Assembly: GCA_022410635.1 (NCBI GenBank)
Contig: JAJVDF010000003.1
Span: forward strand, 6,105,903 to 6,169,902
Direction of reading: 5' to 3'
DNA from: Tretioscincus oriximinensis
Taxonomy: Eukaryota > Chordata > Lepidosauria > Squamata > Gymnophthalmidae
Length of the DNA: 64,000 bases
The notes under the pieces were generated by a model. That model saw only the letters and a list, made by a program, of their open reading frames with translations, was not told the DNA's origin and did no database searches. Shown here piece by piece: positions 48,640 through 60,745 of this stretch; within the stretch, counting starts at the first letter, position 1; every line of letters begins with the position of its first letter. The translations under genes and the position numbers were made by a program.

Positions 48640-50200
48640 CAAAAACAACAGCCCCGCATGGAATGCAAAACTTCCAAAGTTTCTCTGCTTCCAAGTTTCC
48701 ATTTTTTCCCAAAGCCACAAGGCGACCAAGGGGTTAAGCGCACAGAGGCATCTGGCTGAGCGGGTTTGTTCTATTCGAGCAGATCATTCACGTTCCTTGC
48801 CGAGACTCCCAGTTTTAAGTCTCTCGTCGTCTCTCCCGCCCTCCCTCCCTCCCTCCCGTCCTCCTCCAGGCCAGAGAGGCAGCAGCGATTTCTGGGCAGC
48901 AGGCGGGTGCTTGGATGACCGGACTGAATTGTTTTCTCTCCAGGTCGACTTCCCTGCAAACATTTACACGGATGCCATGGTCACTTCTATCACAATAAGG
49001 AGGAGGTAAGAGCAGCAAAAAAAAAGGAGAAGACAGAGGGAGGGAGATTCTCCAGAAGGGAAATCCAAAAGTCCCTCCATGCACCACGGGGCCAAGAAAT
49101 GCGCGCGGACGGTTCTTGGGCATCTCCATAAGGACTGACGGGTGTCCCTGGGGGCGCAACCGTGGGGTCAGCTTTGTGCGTGCAAAGCAACTGAGGGGTT
49201 TAAAATCTATATTTAGGTGGGGGGGTTTCAGTCTTCTCCTCTCGTCAGCTTCGTTCCTTCCCGGTTCGCTTCTCAAATCTGACCTTAAAAGTCAACACGC
49301 AGCAGCAGCAGAAGAACTGATCGTCCCTGTGAAAGTCTGGTTCATACTTTGCTACAGTTTAAATTCGTAGAGTTTTAATTGTTTGGAGACTCGCGTTAGG
49401 GGATTGAGCAAACTGACTGGGTCCCTTCTGCTTTCCTTCTGCACAAAATGCAATGAGTAAGTTTTTAAGCTCCCAACAAAAAAGCTTTTACAGCCATGCA
49501 CAGAAAAAGCCACTTCTGGAGCCAGGGCGCATCTCCCCTTAGGGCACGGAGAGAGTCCCAAGGGGATCGGGCTCCTTCTCCACTGTGCCAGGCCGGTGCC
49601 AGCCTTCAGGTAACCCAATCCCTCCCCCATTTCTCCTCGCCTTCCCCCACACCCCATGCAAGAAAGGCCGGTCCCCCTCCGCCGCCTCTTCCCCCTTCCC
49701 CCGCCCCACATCCAATTGTACGCCTGTGTGGTGGAATGGTATGGAGATCAAAGAGATTCTTGGCGTGTCTTTATCATCACGGAGGAAAGAAAGGCGGGAG
49801 GGGATGTCTAAGCACCATGTTCGAAAGAAAAGGTCCTTCCAGCTTCCTCCGGGGTGAATCAAAGAGATCTGGGCTCTTTGTGGGGTGGGGAGACCCGGAG
49901 CAGTTTTCATGGAACAAAAACAAGGGGCGCACAGAAGGGGACGTGGTGTGTCCCTTGTTCCCCATCGGAACAGCTGAATTGCGGGGGAACTTCTTTGGGA
50001 TAAGAGGAGGTAGCCGTTGAGGGGCCGAGAGAGGGAGAAAAGTCCTGGAATAGTTCGAATGCTTTTCCGATCCACTCTTTAATCCTTTGTTAAAATAGCC
50101 GGTAGATGGAGAGGCCGCTGCTTCTGGAGAGCCCCTTTGGTGACTTGGTGGCGTCTCTGCGGCGTTATTTGGAATCGTAGGGGTGGAACTTTTAAAAAGA
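48640..50200 (+). promoter_or_regulatory. CpG island, candidate promoter
   Basis: CpG is frequent throughout (for example GCGCGCGGACGG at about 49100, CCGCCGCC at 49679, GGCGTCTCTGCGGCG at 50149), while flanking sequence is CpG-poor. Several polypyrimidine segments (CCCTCCCTCCCTCCCTCCCG at about 48840) and G runs are typical of vertebrate promoters. It encloses a candidate exon at 48944-49005. No TATA box stands out. The many open frames of 60-178 codons in both strands follow from high GC and match nothing. Confidence 0.7.
48944..49005 (+). other. Candidate 5' exon of the next gene, possibly NTF3
   Basis: A good acceptor (TTGTTTTCTCTCCAG, AG at 48942-48943) and a strong donor (GGAG|GTAAGAG, GT at 49006) bracket 62 bases with ATGGTCACTTCTATCACAAT starting at 48977. 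Alternatively this is the end of a longer first exon. The ATGGT(C)ACTT(C)T..CACRAT pattern resembles, from memory, the upstream coding exon of mammalian NTF3 (MVTFATI...), differing mainly by transitions. NTF3 lies downstream of the KCNA1 cluster on the same strand in mammals. Against it: phase is 2 rather than 0 from this ATG, and KCNA5, which lies between in mammals, is absent here. Tentative. Confidence 0.3.
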
Positions 50201-51360
50201 GAGGAGACAGAAAAAAAGGAGGCCGTGTAAACCGGAGTGAGTTCACTTCCTTTGTACAAAGGACAATGTTTGTTGTGGTTCTGCCAGGAGTCTCAAGGTC
50301 GTCCCTAAAACTTAGTCCATTTTCAGGGTGAAGGAATACATCAGACGTTTTCTTTTGCATTCTTTCTCTTTGGTTTAGGTAATGTTGGGGGGCGGAGGGA
50401 GAAATGTGTGTTCACTTCGCTGGTGTATCCTTTCATTTTGAAGATGGGCTGAAACTGAATTAAACCTTAAGGGTGAGGGCAGCTCCCAGGTGGGCATAAA
50501 AACGACTTTGGATGAAAGAACAAAACCAGAACGTATTCTTTGGTGTGGATGGGGTGTGTGTGCACTAAAACAAATACTGTACATCCTAAGAATCCTGTTT
50601 TTTGTTTTGATAAATCATAATAAGGCAGCCAAGCAGTTGTTACACAACAATTAGTTCACAAGACATATGTTTGAAATGGTGAAACAGGCTTAAAGTTATA
50701 CTAGTTCCGTGATGCATCAGGATAGAGTTTGGAACTTTAGGGGATATGAATAAGTGATTAACCCACCCGCCCCCAGGTTCAGCAGTCATTAGAAGCTCCA
50801 CCTGGTGAAAGGTCCTCTCTTCTGTAGCCTTTAACAAGCCAAAGCTTTTATGTGGGGAACCCTAATATGCTAAAGAAAAAAGATAAAATACAAAGTAATC
50901 ATACAACTGTTTTCTTGAAACTTCCCTGTTTAAAAAAAGCAATATTACTGGAAAAAATAAAGTTGCTCAAAATTCCTCACTGGGCAAAAACTTTTCTGGA
51001 AAAAGAATTAAATCGACCCTCTTCAACAGTGGTTGTTGCTCTCTCTCACTCACTCACGCACACTCTTATTCTTTGGAAGACCATTTCCATAAATTGTACC
51101 CCATAGTAGTAAAATTTTCTGAATATTCCGCCATTATTCAACCTTTTTTTGTGTACCCTTAAATGTCCTGTTTCATACCCTTGGGGATATTTGTTCCTTA
51201 GGTTGGGAACCCCACCTCTACAAGGTCAAGTAATATAAGCATAAGATAATTTCTCTACTGGACATTTGGGGATATGGGACCTGGATGGAATTGGGACTAG
51301 GAATTTATTAGACCATTTTTGCACTGAACCTTCATCTGGATATATTCTTATGGTAGTACA
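50200..51360. other. Intergenic or intronic, nothing recognised
   Basis: If 49005 is a true donor this would be the first intron. No repeat or exon is recognised. Confidence 0.4.
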
Positions 51361-51367
51361 GACTATA

Positions 51368-51529
51368 ATAGGATTTACTGTTTGCACCAGCACACATTTA
51401 GCAGGTCCCTAATCCAAGATATAATCTGGAAATAGGCCCAATGATTTCATAGTCAGTGGGCCTATTTCCAGATTTTATCTTGGATTAGGGACCTGTTAAA
51501 TGAGTGCTGGTGCAAACAGTAAATCCTAT
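51368..51529. mobile_element. Near-perfect foldback element, 73-bp arms
   Basis: ATAGGATTTACTGTTTGCAC... (51368-51440) pairs with ...GTGCAAACAGTAAATCCTAT (51457-51529) around a 16-base spacer, with only a few mismatches. No other copy is seen in this window. Unclassified MITE or foldback. Confidence 0.8.
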
Positions 51530-51599
51530 CACAAGGTTTCAATGGTATATGGTTTCAAATTAGAACAATTTGTAGAAATGCTGGACTGTAGTATGTAAC

Positions 51600-52930
51600 A
51601 CTAATGACTGTACTGAGTTTTAAGGGGTTTTTTTTCCTGTGGACTGTTTCCCTTTAAATAAAACAGCTTTGACAATCGCCCCTGGAGGCTTTCTCATTTG
51701 CTAAACACCTCTATCCAATTTGATGGCCTGTCCCATTCAGAGAGAAGGTTTTTAGCCAATGGGAACGCCCCTCCCATAAGGACATGTGTTTTTCTGTTTC
51801 CAGCATTTCAGAGGCTGCTCGCAAGCTTACTGGATGTGTTTCCTACTTTTCCAGCACTACAGAGGCAGCCTTCTGAGGGCAGAGAGGAGCAGCTGTGGGC
51901 ACCAGGAAATGGTGATTTTTTTTGCCCCTTTATAAATCAGTGTAGAAGTGGAGTGAATGATTGTTTCATGGCACAAGCACTACTTTGGGATTCATTTCCA
52001 AAATACATTTCTGTATGTCACTAATGTGTCCAGCCATAGTTGCAGCATAGTCGTGTTTTACTTGCAGTCTCCCTGCTTCCGACGTGTCACAGATCCATTT
52101 TGTGATGATGTCTGCCGACTTCCCATGTAAGTGAATAAAGTAAATGAAAGACTCTACCGTGGTTGACTTCTGTATCTTCAGTGTGCACATAATGACTCAC
52201 GTGGGCCATTTGGTCAATGTGAGAGAGATCCAGAGTTCTGTCAACATGGCAGCACAATACTTGGCCTTTTGTGGTTTTTAGAATGATGGTTCCCCTTGCA
52301 AGCTGATGAATTCATTTTGGCTCCGCGGAGAGAGACAGGACACAGTTTTGTCCTATGTCTGCTGAACTTTGTGAAGATGTAGATGGGCAATTAGTTCATA
52401 TTTGGCAAGTAATGTGAAAATTTCTAGGAATTATCTTTGCTTAGATCTTCAGAGTGAGCACATGAGGGTAAGTGTTGCCTGGGTAGATGCACCACACAAT
52501 CAAGTATTCTACCTAAGATTACCTTCCATTTCTCAAATGACTTCCCCATTGACAAATCCAGTTTTTCAAGTTTCATTCATAGTCTTAGGCAAATATCAGT
52601 GTAAAAATAAATATCGATGCCCTCTGGCAGAATATAAGGCTGAGCAGAAGCATCTTCAGGCAAGGCTGCCTCTGCTTTGGAAGCCACAGCAGGAATGTCC
52701 ACAGACACTAGATTAGAATCCTGTGGTACTCATGATGAGCCTGGTGAACTTTCACTGGCATTTACACAAAAAAATCTGAACGCTTCCAGCTAGCTTTTCT
52801 TGTAGCTCCTTCTAAGTCTTCCTCCTCTTCCTGCCTTGTGTACTTGATTCTTTTTTTGCTTAGCCTTGCATTTATTTGGATAGCATATGTGTGGGGAAAG
52901 GGGAAAAAACCAAGAATGATATATGAGCTT
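51600..52930. other. Intergenic sequence with CCAAT-like boxes
   Basis: CTATCCAATTT (51713) and AGCCAATGGG (51754) lie near a TTTAAATAAAAC (51652). This could be an old LTR or a chance promoter-like patch; no ORF supports a gene. Confidence 0.3.
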
Positions 52931-53810
52931 TAATATATAGAATCCCAATTACTCCTACCAGCTGATAGGAACCAAGTTTTCTGTGACTGAACAAGAAAAA
53001 GGATCTTGGGGTGTTGGTGGATAATTCAATGAAAATGTCAACCCAGTGTGCAGCAGCAGCAAAAAGGCAATTTCCATGTTGGGGATAATTAGGAAAGGAA
53101 TTGAAAACAAGTCAGCAAATGTTGTTTTGCCTCTTTATAAATCTATGGTGAGGCCACATTTGGAATACTGTGTTCCGTTCTGATCACCACATCTCAAGAG
53201 AGATACTATGGAACTAGAGAAGGTGCAGAAAAGGGCAACAAGAATGAGTCTGGAGCACCTCCCTTATGAAGTCAGGCTGCAATGTCTGGACCTCTTCAGC
53301 CTCAAAAGGCGACGTTTAAGAGGTGATCTGATTGAAGGGTACAAAATCATGCATGGGATGGACAGGGTGAATAGAGAAAAAATGTTTTCTCTATCACACA
53401 ACACTAGGACCAGAGAGCACTCCTTGAAACTGAAGGGCAGAAAAGTGAGAACAGAAAAAGGAAAGTATTTTTTCACCCAGAGCGTCATCGGCCTGTGGAA
53501 TTGACTTTCTGAAGAGGTGGTGGTAGCTAATAACTTGGATAGCTTCAAGACAGGACTAGACAGGTTTATGGATACCAAGGGTATAAATTGGTACTAGGAT
53601 GGATGTCTGGATGCTGCCTCTGGGATGGAGCAACAGGTAGTGCTCTTGAAATGCCATTTGAAGGGAGTCATGAAAGGTGCATATTTTGCTTTCCTCTGTT
53701 CGGACTGCCCAGGTGCATCTGGTGGGCTTCTGTGTGACACAGAATGCTGGACTAGATGGACTCTGGCCCAATCCAGTATGGCTCTTCTTACGTTCTTAAT
53801 ATACTATGTT
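52930..53810 (+). mobile_element. CR1 LINE 3' end, well preserved
   Basis: It starts in the RT C-terminal part (VTEQEKGSWGVGG-type text in a shifted frame, about 52985). It continues with LPLYKSMVRPHLEYC (about 53130-53175) and an open frame 53208-53504 (LEKVQKRATRMSLEHLPYEV, LFSLKRRRLRGDLIEGYKIM, KGKYFFTQSVIGLWN), then the 3' UTR (GAATGCTGGACTAGATGGAC, CTCTTCTTACGTTCTTA). It is 5'-truncated, as is usual for CR1. The younger of the CR1 copies here. Confidence 0.9.
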
Positions 53811-55379
53811 TATGGATGAGGGTATTATGGAATGGTGAATCCTAAAATAGGAACTTGCCGTTCATTATACACTTTATCCAATTGCAGTAAAGAGGGGTGG
53901 GTGCCCTGCATGTAGGGAATCACCATCAGAATCCCTGTATCATCTGCTGCTACTGCTTGAGATGGCCTATGGAGAGTAACAAGGATGGGCCTGACTCAGC
54001 AGTTTGCCAATAAATCCCCGTTCTGAGACTCTCTACTTGCTAGAAGTGGGACAATAAAAGAGGAAAGGTTGGCTGTTCACTGCAAATGGACTCATCAAAG
54101 TAGGACTGGTTTTCAGGGACTGCTTCAAATGGGTAAATGTGGACCTTAAAAGCTGCTCTTTCGTTATCGTGCTAAAGAAAGAACTTAGTTGCAAGAACAA
54201 CCTAGATCTCTCCTTGTTCTATTTTGCCGACAAAACAAAAGAATCAGAAAAAGACTCTAGTGATTTTGTCCAGTCCCCTTTGAGTTTCTAGCCATTTGGT
54301 TGAGAGCAAGTAAGGCTGGATGTACAATAATAGTATGGAGGAATCTGCATATAGGGTAGCAGTTTAGACTCATTATGAATTGGGGGAGAGATTGGTCACA
54401 TACATGCTTTTAAGTCATCTTTAGTCTTGAAGAACTGGACTAAATCAGCATTCCGCACCCNCTCCACACAACTGCCTGTTGCCCCACTATGCTGCTCTCT
54501 CTCAGAATAAAGCACCTATTTTCTTGTAGTTATAAATCCTGATGCTTTTTTTTTCCTTCTGGACTTTGTTGCAAAATGAGCAGGAAACCTTGTATATTTC
54601 ACTACAAATCCCAGGAGGCTTTGGGAGTAGAAGCTCCAAGGAACTGCTGTTTCTCTCCTGCCATTGGCTGTCATCCTTTCCCCAACTTCTCAACACCATC
54701 CTGGCCCCCTCCCCTTGAGAAATGCTTGGGGTTTTTTTTAAAGAAGAAGAAATTCTGTCATTTCAATGCCCTGCTGCTAGAAACTGTTAATTTAAAAGGT
54801 TGTGCTTCCCTAGCCTTTTCAGCAGCCTTTTATGCCTGGAAAGGAAGGGCAGATGTTCGGTCATTAAGTCAGCACAGAAGTAAGTACTTGGATAAAAATC
54901 TGAAATGAGCATCTTTTAAAGAGCTGTGATTGCTGAAGCCCTGCCATTGCGTGTGAATGCACCCATGGAGAAAAGCTTTGTAGTAAATCAGATACAGAAC
55001 AGTTTGTGTCCCTTGATTCTGAAGCTTGACCTGAGGAAGGCTTCTCCTGTCTTCCAAATGTCTTCTAGGCTACCTAGAGGAAGGGGCACAGCACAAAGTC
55101 CGTATTGTAGGGTTTTGAGAATGCTCTTTGTGACATTCTTGTGAATGAGGCCCAGAATCATAGTTGTCAGGTCAAGGTCCTCCGGTCAAGGCTCATGCCT
55201 AAGGATACAACTGATGACAACTGGGGCTTTCATATGGATAGCAGCAAACCAAATGCATCCCCAAATAAACTTTCAATTTATTTCTAACATCACTGCTACT
55301 GTTCCTTTATAGCATACCCTAACTAGCACCTTACCCAGAAAAGGTGGTGACAACAACCAGGATTAGACAAGTTAATGAA

Positions 55380-55800
55380 GTACAGGTATATCAATGGCTT
55401 CTAGAATGGATGCATAGTGGCTACCTTCAGGTTGGAGAAATGGGCATGGTTCCTCCTCTAAATGTCGTTTGGAGGGAAGTGAGAGTAGGTGAAAGTTTTG
55501 CTTTCTTCAGCTAGAGATGCCCAGAACCAATGGCAGAACGCCTTTTGCTGTGAGTTGTGGTCAGCTCAAGCAGGGCTTTATTTTCTCATCTAGAATGGTT
55601 GACTAGGTCCTACCTCATGGTTAGAGAGATAGGCAGAATGCCTCTAAAATCCTATTGCAGAAAGTTGAGAGAGGGTGAAGATTTGGATTCTTTTTGTGAT
55701 TAAGAAGCCCAGAAGCAATTGCTGGATTACAGTGTGAGACAAGATTCTGGATTAGATGAGCTGTGGCCCAATCCAGCAGAGATCCTCTTATGCTTTAAAA
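55380..55800 (+). mobile_element. CR1 LINE 3' UTR, old, two related segments
   Basis: CTAGAATGGATGCATAGTGG... and CTAGAATGGTTGACTAGGTC... (55400 and 55592) both resemble the TACTAGGATGGATG start of the CR1 3' UTR. The end reads TCTGGATTAGATGAGCTGTG, CAATCCAGCAGAGATCCTCT, TATGCTTTA. Possibly two overlapping tail copies. Confidence 0.55.
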
Positions 55801-57499
55801 TATGTTTGATCAGAACATGTAGTGTCCAAGAGGATTTTCTAAACATGGGTCATACCACTTTCTTACAAGGTGTCCTGCTGTGAATCTCCCTTAGATACCA
55901 TTTTTTTCAGCCGTGATTGACATGGGTCAAGATAGCAGGCTGATTCCACTTCTTTATGCAATTGCCTTCCTAACTGAACTGCTTTATTTTAAAGAAATAT
56001 TTAGCTGGAAGTTGTTTTGTTGTAACTTAAGCCTGATATTTCTTGTCCTGCAGTGATAGCTTTTCAGTTAGTTAGTTATTGTATCTCCCTTCAGTCTATC
56101 TTCTGATGATGAAAAATACATTAGGCCCTTGTTATATATCCCAGATCAAAAGTACCTAAAGGTCTCACTATAGTACCTGGTCCATAACTGATCTCAACAT
56201 TTTTGCTGACTTTCTGTTCTGTGCTGTAGTTGTCAAAATACTCAAAAGCTTTTGAGTCATACCTTTGTTTTGAACCTTCATCTTTCATTCTAGACTTCCA
56301 AAGGATGGGCTTTAGATCAGAAAAAAACCCTGAATTAAGCTCATTCTTCAAGCAAAGGTGACCAGGGCTAAAGTGTCTAGAACTGAATTCTTAAAGTGTG
56401 ATCTAGATAGAACTTCAACTATTGCTGTCTTGGACTTGATATAGGAAGAATTATATTTCTTCTATTTCCAACTGTATCAGAATGCGGACATTCTATTTCT
56501 TGCCAACGTTATTCCCCCACATTTAACAGGCAGAAATGCCAAACTAAGTGTCCCCCATCCTATATTTGTGAATTTTAATTTGCTAAATTGCAACCTGGAC
56601 CTCACTTGGAGCTTATCAAGACTGTTTAGAATTTATTTTTCTTAACTGGTGTCCTATTCCACCTCTAATATAATAGTAAATTTATGACTCATTTTTTAAT
56701 AATCCAAACATCTGTTGACGTAGTCTTCAGAGACCCAAACATTCTTTGTGTTTCCAAAGTCGAACCTTTTAAATGTGATAAAATAAGTACAGCTTCTTTA
56801 AGAAATGCTTTATGAGAAGGAAATGCTATTTAGTGGGAGAAGTTTTCAATGTTTTGTTAGAGAAATGCTGTTGGAAGATAGAGTTGACTTACTTGAATGT
56901 ATTATGGTGCAAGATAGGCTGTTTGGGTAACAAGTCTGGGCTAAAACACTGAAAAATGAAAGTCATTTCATCAGTTTTCTAGAGTCTGTTTATTTTTATA
57001 AACCATGGGCTTTATTATTTTGGGCTGCATTCGATCCACTTGAATTTCTGTTGTATTTGCCTCATTAATTTGTTATATAAACTGGCAGATTGTGGATTTT
57101 AAAGCCAATTATGGAAAACCTATTGTCAAATTGCTGTATAACATTATTGCAGAAGGGCTTTGATGTATGGATAGTTTTGACGAAAAACTTCAAGGATGAG
57201 AGTCAAATCCAATATTGACAGCAAGTTATCTGTTTGGGAGTAGGGATGACTAGACTTCCTCTTGACAAACAGTAAAGAAAATGGCTGACATGTCATTTGA
57301 ATGTAAAATCTTAAATGCCTTGAAGTGACAGAATGACAACTCTTAGAATAAACAGTGGTGATGTGAACAAGGCACATTAAATTCAGAAAACAGATTAACC
57401 AGATTATTGGGAAATTGTGTGGATATAGCCTTGGGCAATGGATACCTTTAATTATTATTCCATCTCAGTGGTACGGATTTAGTGAAATTCCCCTTAAAA
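55801..57499. other. Intergenic sequence, nothing recognised
   Basis: No gene or repeat end recognised in these 1.7 kb. Confidence 0.45.
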
Positions 57500-57620
57500 T
57501 AGGCTGACCAGATGACCCCTTTTGTGGGGGGCTGAAAACCTGGTTTTGGGGTGCCTCTCTGTTTTTGCTGAGGATTTTTTTTTTTCAAAATATATTTTTT
57601 TTTATTTTTTCCCCCTCATG
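57500..57620. mobile_element. Foldback MITE, TGACCAGATGACCCC family, left half only
   Basis: TAGGCTGACCAGATGACCCC followed by CTGGTTTTGGGGTGCC and CTGAGGATTTTTTTTTTTC, as in copy 4. The right arm is missing; sequence becomes unrelated after the T-rich centre. Confidence 0.65.
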
Positions 57621-58087
57621 TAGCACATCTTGGGGCCCAGCAGCAAATGTTTTCTTCACTGCATTATCGCTAAGGAAGTTACCAATTAAAAAAAGAATGG
57701 AGATTGGTTTGACGTTTGATGAAGGGTGTGATGATATTCTGCATAGAATGAGACCTGGAATTTGTGATAGTCATTCATTTAAGTGGCCAACGATTCATGC
57801 TTTTGTCTAATTGCTTTTTTGTCTTCATTGTTGTCTTATCTTACTGCCAACTTGTCAACAAGGATGCATATATTCAAACAAGTGAGAATTCACTTGAGAA
57901 ACTTAAGTATCTCTCTCCTGGGTGGAAGCTGATTGCTGTTCTTATTAACCTAGTTCCTTAGGAGAGCAAATGATACTCTCAATTACAGGATGCTTTTAAT
58001 CAGGGAGGCCTTGTAAGTATGTCGTCTCTGAATGCCAGATCTAATGATTCAAGCAAGAATGCAGCACACTGACCCAGACTGATAGCC

Positions 58088-58231
58088 TAGGCGTTGAATC
58101 TGAAGAAGTAGACCTGTCTACGAAAGCTTATGCCAACCACTTTTCTCAAGTTAGTCTCAAAGTGCTGCTAGCTCCTTTGCTGGACTTTCTGCTAGACTAA
58201 CACGGCTATTTCTCTGAAATAGGCATTGAAT
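58088..58231 (+). mobile_element. Palindromic-family retroposon, single-unit copy with 12-bp target duplication
   Basis: TAGGCGTTGAAT (58088-58099) and TAGGCATTGAAT (58220-58231) flank a 120-bp insert that starts exactly at CTGAAGAAGTAGACC and ends at the fixed end TTTCTCTGAAA. There is no inverted arm, so this defines the basic unit. Core CTGAAGA 58100-58106, stem GTAGA/TCTAC, GAAA 58122-58125, then GCTTATGCC. Confidence 0.8.
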
Positions 58232-58799
58232 GAAGATCATAATCACAGTTAATGTATCCCAAAGAACTAGTAAGAGACCTTTTGTCTTCATGTGGTATGG
58301 TAAGGAAATTCAATCTATGTAGACAATGGTTTCTGGACATATTATAATGCCATTGAACATCTCAGCCACTTGAAAGCTCCTTTGGACTGTTAGTTCTCTC
58401 CACCTTTCTACAGCACTTTAGATTGCAAAACTTTTGTTTACTTTACACTTTCTTTAGTGGTTTACTTTATTTTACACTGCAGCTTTAGTGGGTGGCAAAG
58501 AGGACATTTCAGCAGATGTTATAAGCATTATAAGCTGCATTTATCAACATTTCTTCTTTTCTATACCCATTCAAGTTGTAACTCCTTGACCTATGTTCAT
58601 GAATCCTTAATGACCCTTATTATACTGTACTTGACTCATCAGGTACACACCCATTTGCATTTCTATCCAGGCCCTCAGCTTGCTATAAATGTCTGCCCAT
58701 GAAGAAGTAAGTTGCTCATGCTACATGATATTTTCTTGTTGGTAAATCCTTCCATGCTAGCCACCTATGTAGGGTCAACTGCATAAAAACCTGGATAAG

Positions 58800-59085
58800 A
58801 TTTGCACTTTTAAAAGCTAGCAGCCTGGATAATCTTAAAACACTAAGTTTACGGAAACCAAAGGTATAAATAGCTACTAGGATGGATCTCTTGGCACTGC
58901 CTCTGGGATGGAGGAACAGCCAGGATTCCTGAAATTTGCAGGGAGTTGAGAACAGGTAAAGATTTAGCCTTCTTCTGTTTCATACTGCCCAAGTGCCAAT
59001 TGGTGGGCCACTGTGTGAGACTGAATGCTGGACTAGATGGACTCAGGCCTGATTCACCAGGGTTCCTCTTATGCTCTTATGTCAT
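58800..59085 (+). mobile_element. CR1 LINE 3' UTR fragment
   Basis: TACTAGGATGGATCTCTTGG, CACTGCCTCTGGGATGGAGG, GAATGCTGGACTAGATGGAC, GGTTCCTCTTATGCTCTTAT match the 53580-53800 copy throughout. Confidence 0.8.
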
Positions 59086-59929
59086 GCAGAAGGGAGACCG
59101 AGTGCAGCTTCTGCTGCATATGAGATGAAAATCACAGTTTATCTGTGGAAAGTCTAGGATATCATCAGTCTGACTGTCAAAGACTAAACTAATTTCCTTT
59201 TAAAATTGAATAGTCCCTTAGTCCATTGTGGTAATATGTTGAATTGCTGAGGAAATATTTTTTCCTAGGCCTTTCTCTGTCTGGGGCTAAGTGAAACACT
59301 CTGAAGTGTCAGGTGCCTGCCCTTTGTTTTATCTTGCACAATCTTTGGGAAAACACCTGGGCTCACATCCAAATTCTAGAGAGGCATTCCTCCTGTGCCT
59401 TCTGGAGGTTTTCAATCTGTATCTGCACATAGAAAAAACACAAACAGTGGCTCAAAAGCAGCTTAGAAACATCTGCCTTAATCTACACTTCCAAAATGTA
59501 TGCACAATTCGTTTGTTTTTGAAGACCAAGAGGTTCTTAGGATGACTGTGCTATAACTGTTTCTTTAATTCACTCTGACCCTAAGGATGTTGAGGCTATA
59601 GGCAGTCAGCAGTTGCCATTGCTATGGTTGAAAAGAAAAAGTGAGTTCANTGATTTCCTCTGGTTAGAATAGTCTTGAAACCTCTGAGAAGCATCTCCAG
59701 CTTTTCCATACATTTCAGTTGCTCCCTGTCAGCAACCACTTTGTATAATGGCTTTCAAGCTAGCCTCAGCCTTTGAAGATGACTATCAGGACTTGCATGG
59801 AATATAGACAATCCAGAAATAGGCCAGCAGTAACTCTCCCACTTTGAGTTGAGTATTTCATGCCAAGGCATCCCNTTTTGGGCCCTGATCCCATTGTAGC
59901 AAAAATATCTAGTTGGATGGAAAGGAGAC

Positions 59930-60330
59930 TGAACTTGGATTCAGTCCCATTTCTTTTCCTCTTCCCTTAAACTGGACTTTCTTAAGTCATTGACGTTCGT
60001 TTTTTCAGACGCTGTCCTGTTTCTTTTGCAGGTATTGCCACTTCAAATTAAGTATGAGAGTGAGGAAGGGAAATGGAAGTCTGGAAACTCCCCTCTGCCC
60101 AATAGCCAGTTATTACAAAGGGATGTGTGAAGGGGGATAGTACCTATTTCTTCAGCCAGTTTTTCCTCTTTCTCTTCAAATATATTTCCTTACGCTGCCC
60201 TTTGCAGCTTGGGTGGAACAACTAGGCACGGCTAGATTGATCGGAAAGTGGAGTCTCTTTTACTTTCTAACAAAACTTCTGCTACCACCACCGCCATTTA
60301 TTTTATTTCAATTTTTTTAACCCNTAGACT
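59930..60330 (+). repeat. Single arm of the 4.85-6.08 kb foldback family
   Basis: CCTTACGCTGCCCTTTGCAG, AACTAGGCACGG, TTACTTTCTAACAAAACT correspond to CCACAACTTGCCCTTTGCAG, AACTAGGCAGGACGAG and CTACTTTTTGACCAAAACTG at 5270-5365. Same orientation as the left arm there. Confidence 0.6.
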
Positions 60331-60654
60331 GAGAATCATGATTTTGAACCCAGATGTATCCTGAAGTGTTGGGGACTGCAAAGTACTGCAATGCCTTGCC
60401 ATTCCTGCTACTGACCTTTGACAGCAGTTTGAATTTCCCACACTGGAANAGTGGTGGGAAAATCAAACTGCTGACAAAAGCCAGAAACAATGACAGGAGA
60501 TTGCGGAGATTTCCCTTGGTACCAGGGTGTCCAGTTCTCGAGGGTGTCTTTGGCTTTGCTAAAGATCACCCATCTCTCCTGTCCCAAAGAGATACATAAG
60601 ATAGTCAATGTTATCTGATCAGAAGTCAGAAGAAAATGGTAAGATTGGTGGGTG

Positions 60655-60745
60655 GAAATAGCCACCCTGCCGAGGAGCTCCCCCCATTGGCCAGGGAGAG
60701 GTTTCCAGCCCTGTCCAGTCTAGTGATCTATCCCAATCTGCAGCA
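60655..60745 (+). repeat. Segment shared with 29480-29540
   Basis: CATTGGCCAGGGAGAGGTTT, CCAGCCCTGTCC, TCTGCAGCAC line up with the 29.5 kb segment. Unclassified dispersed repeat. Confidence 0.4.

Noticed and set aside
49352..50259. Long open frames on both strands in the CpG island (up to 178 codons)
   Set aside because: High GC lowers stop frequency; frames overlap on both strands and none shows a known domain.
51650..51790. TATA- and CCAAT-like boxes as a gene promoter or retroviral LTR
   Set aside because: No ORF, exon, paired LTR or primer-binding site was found to support either reading.
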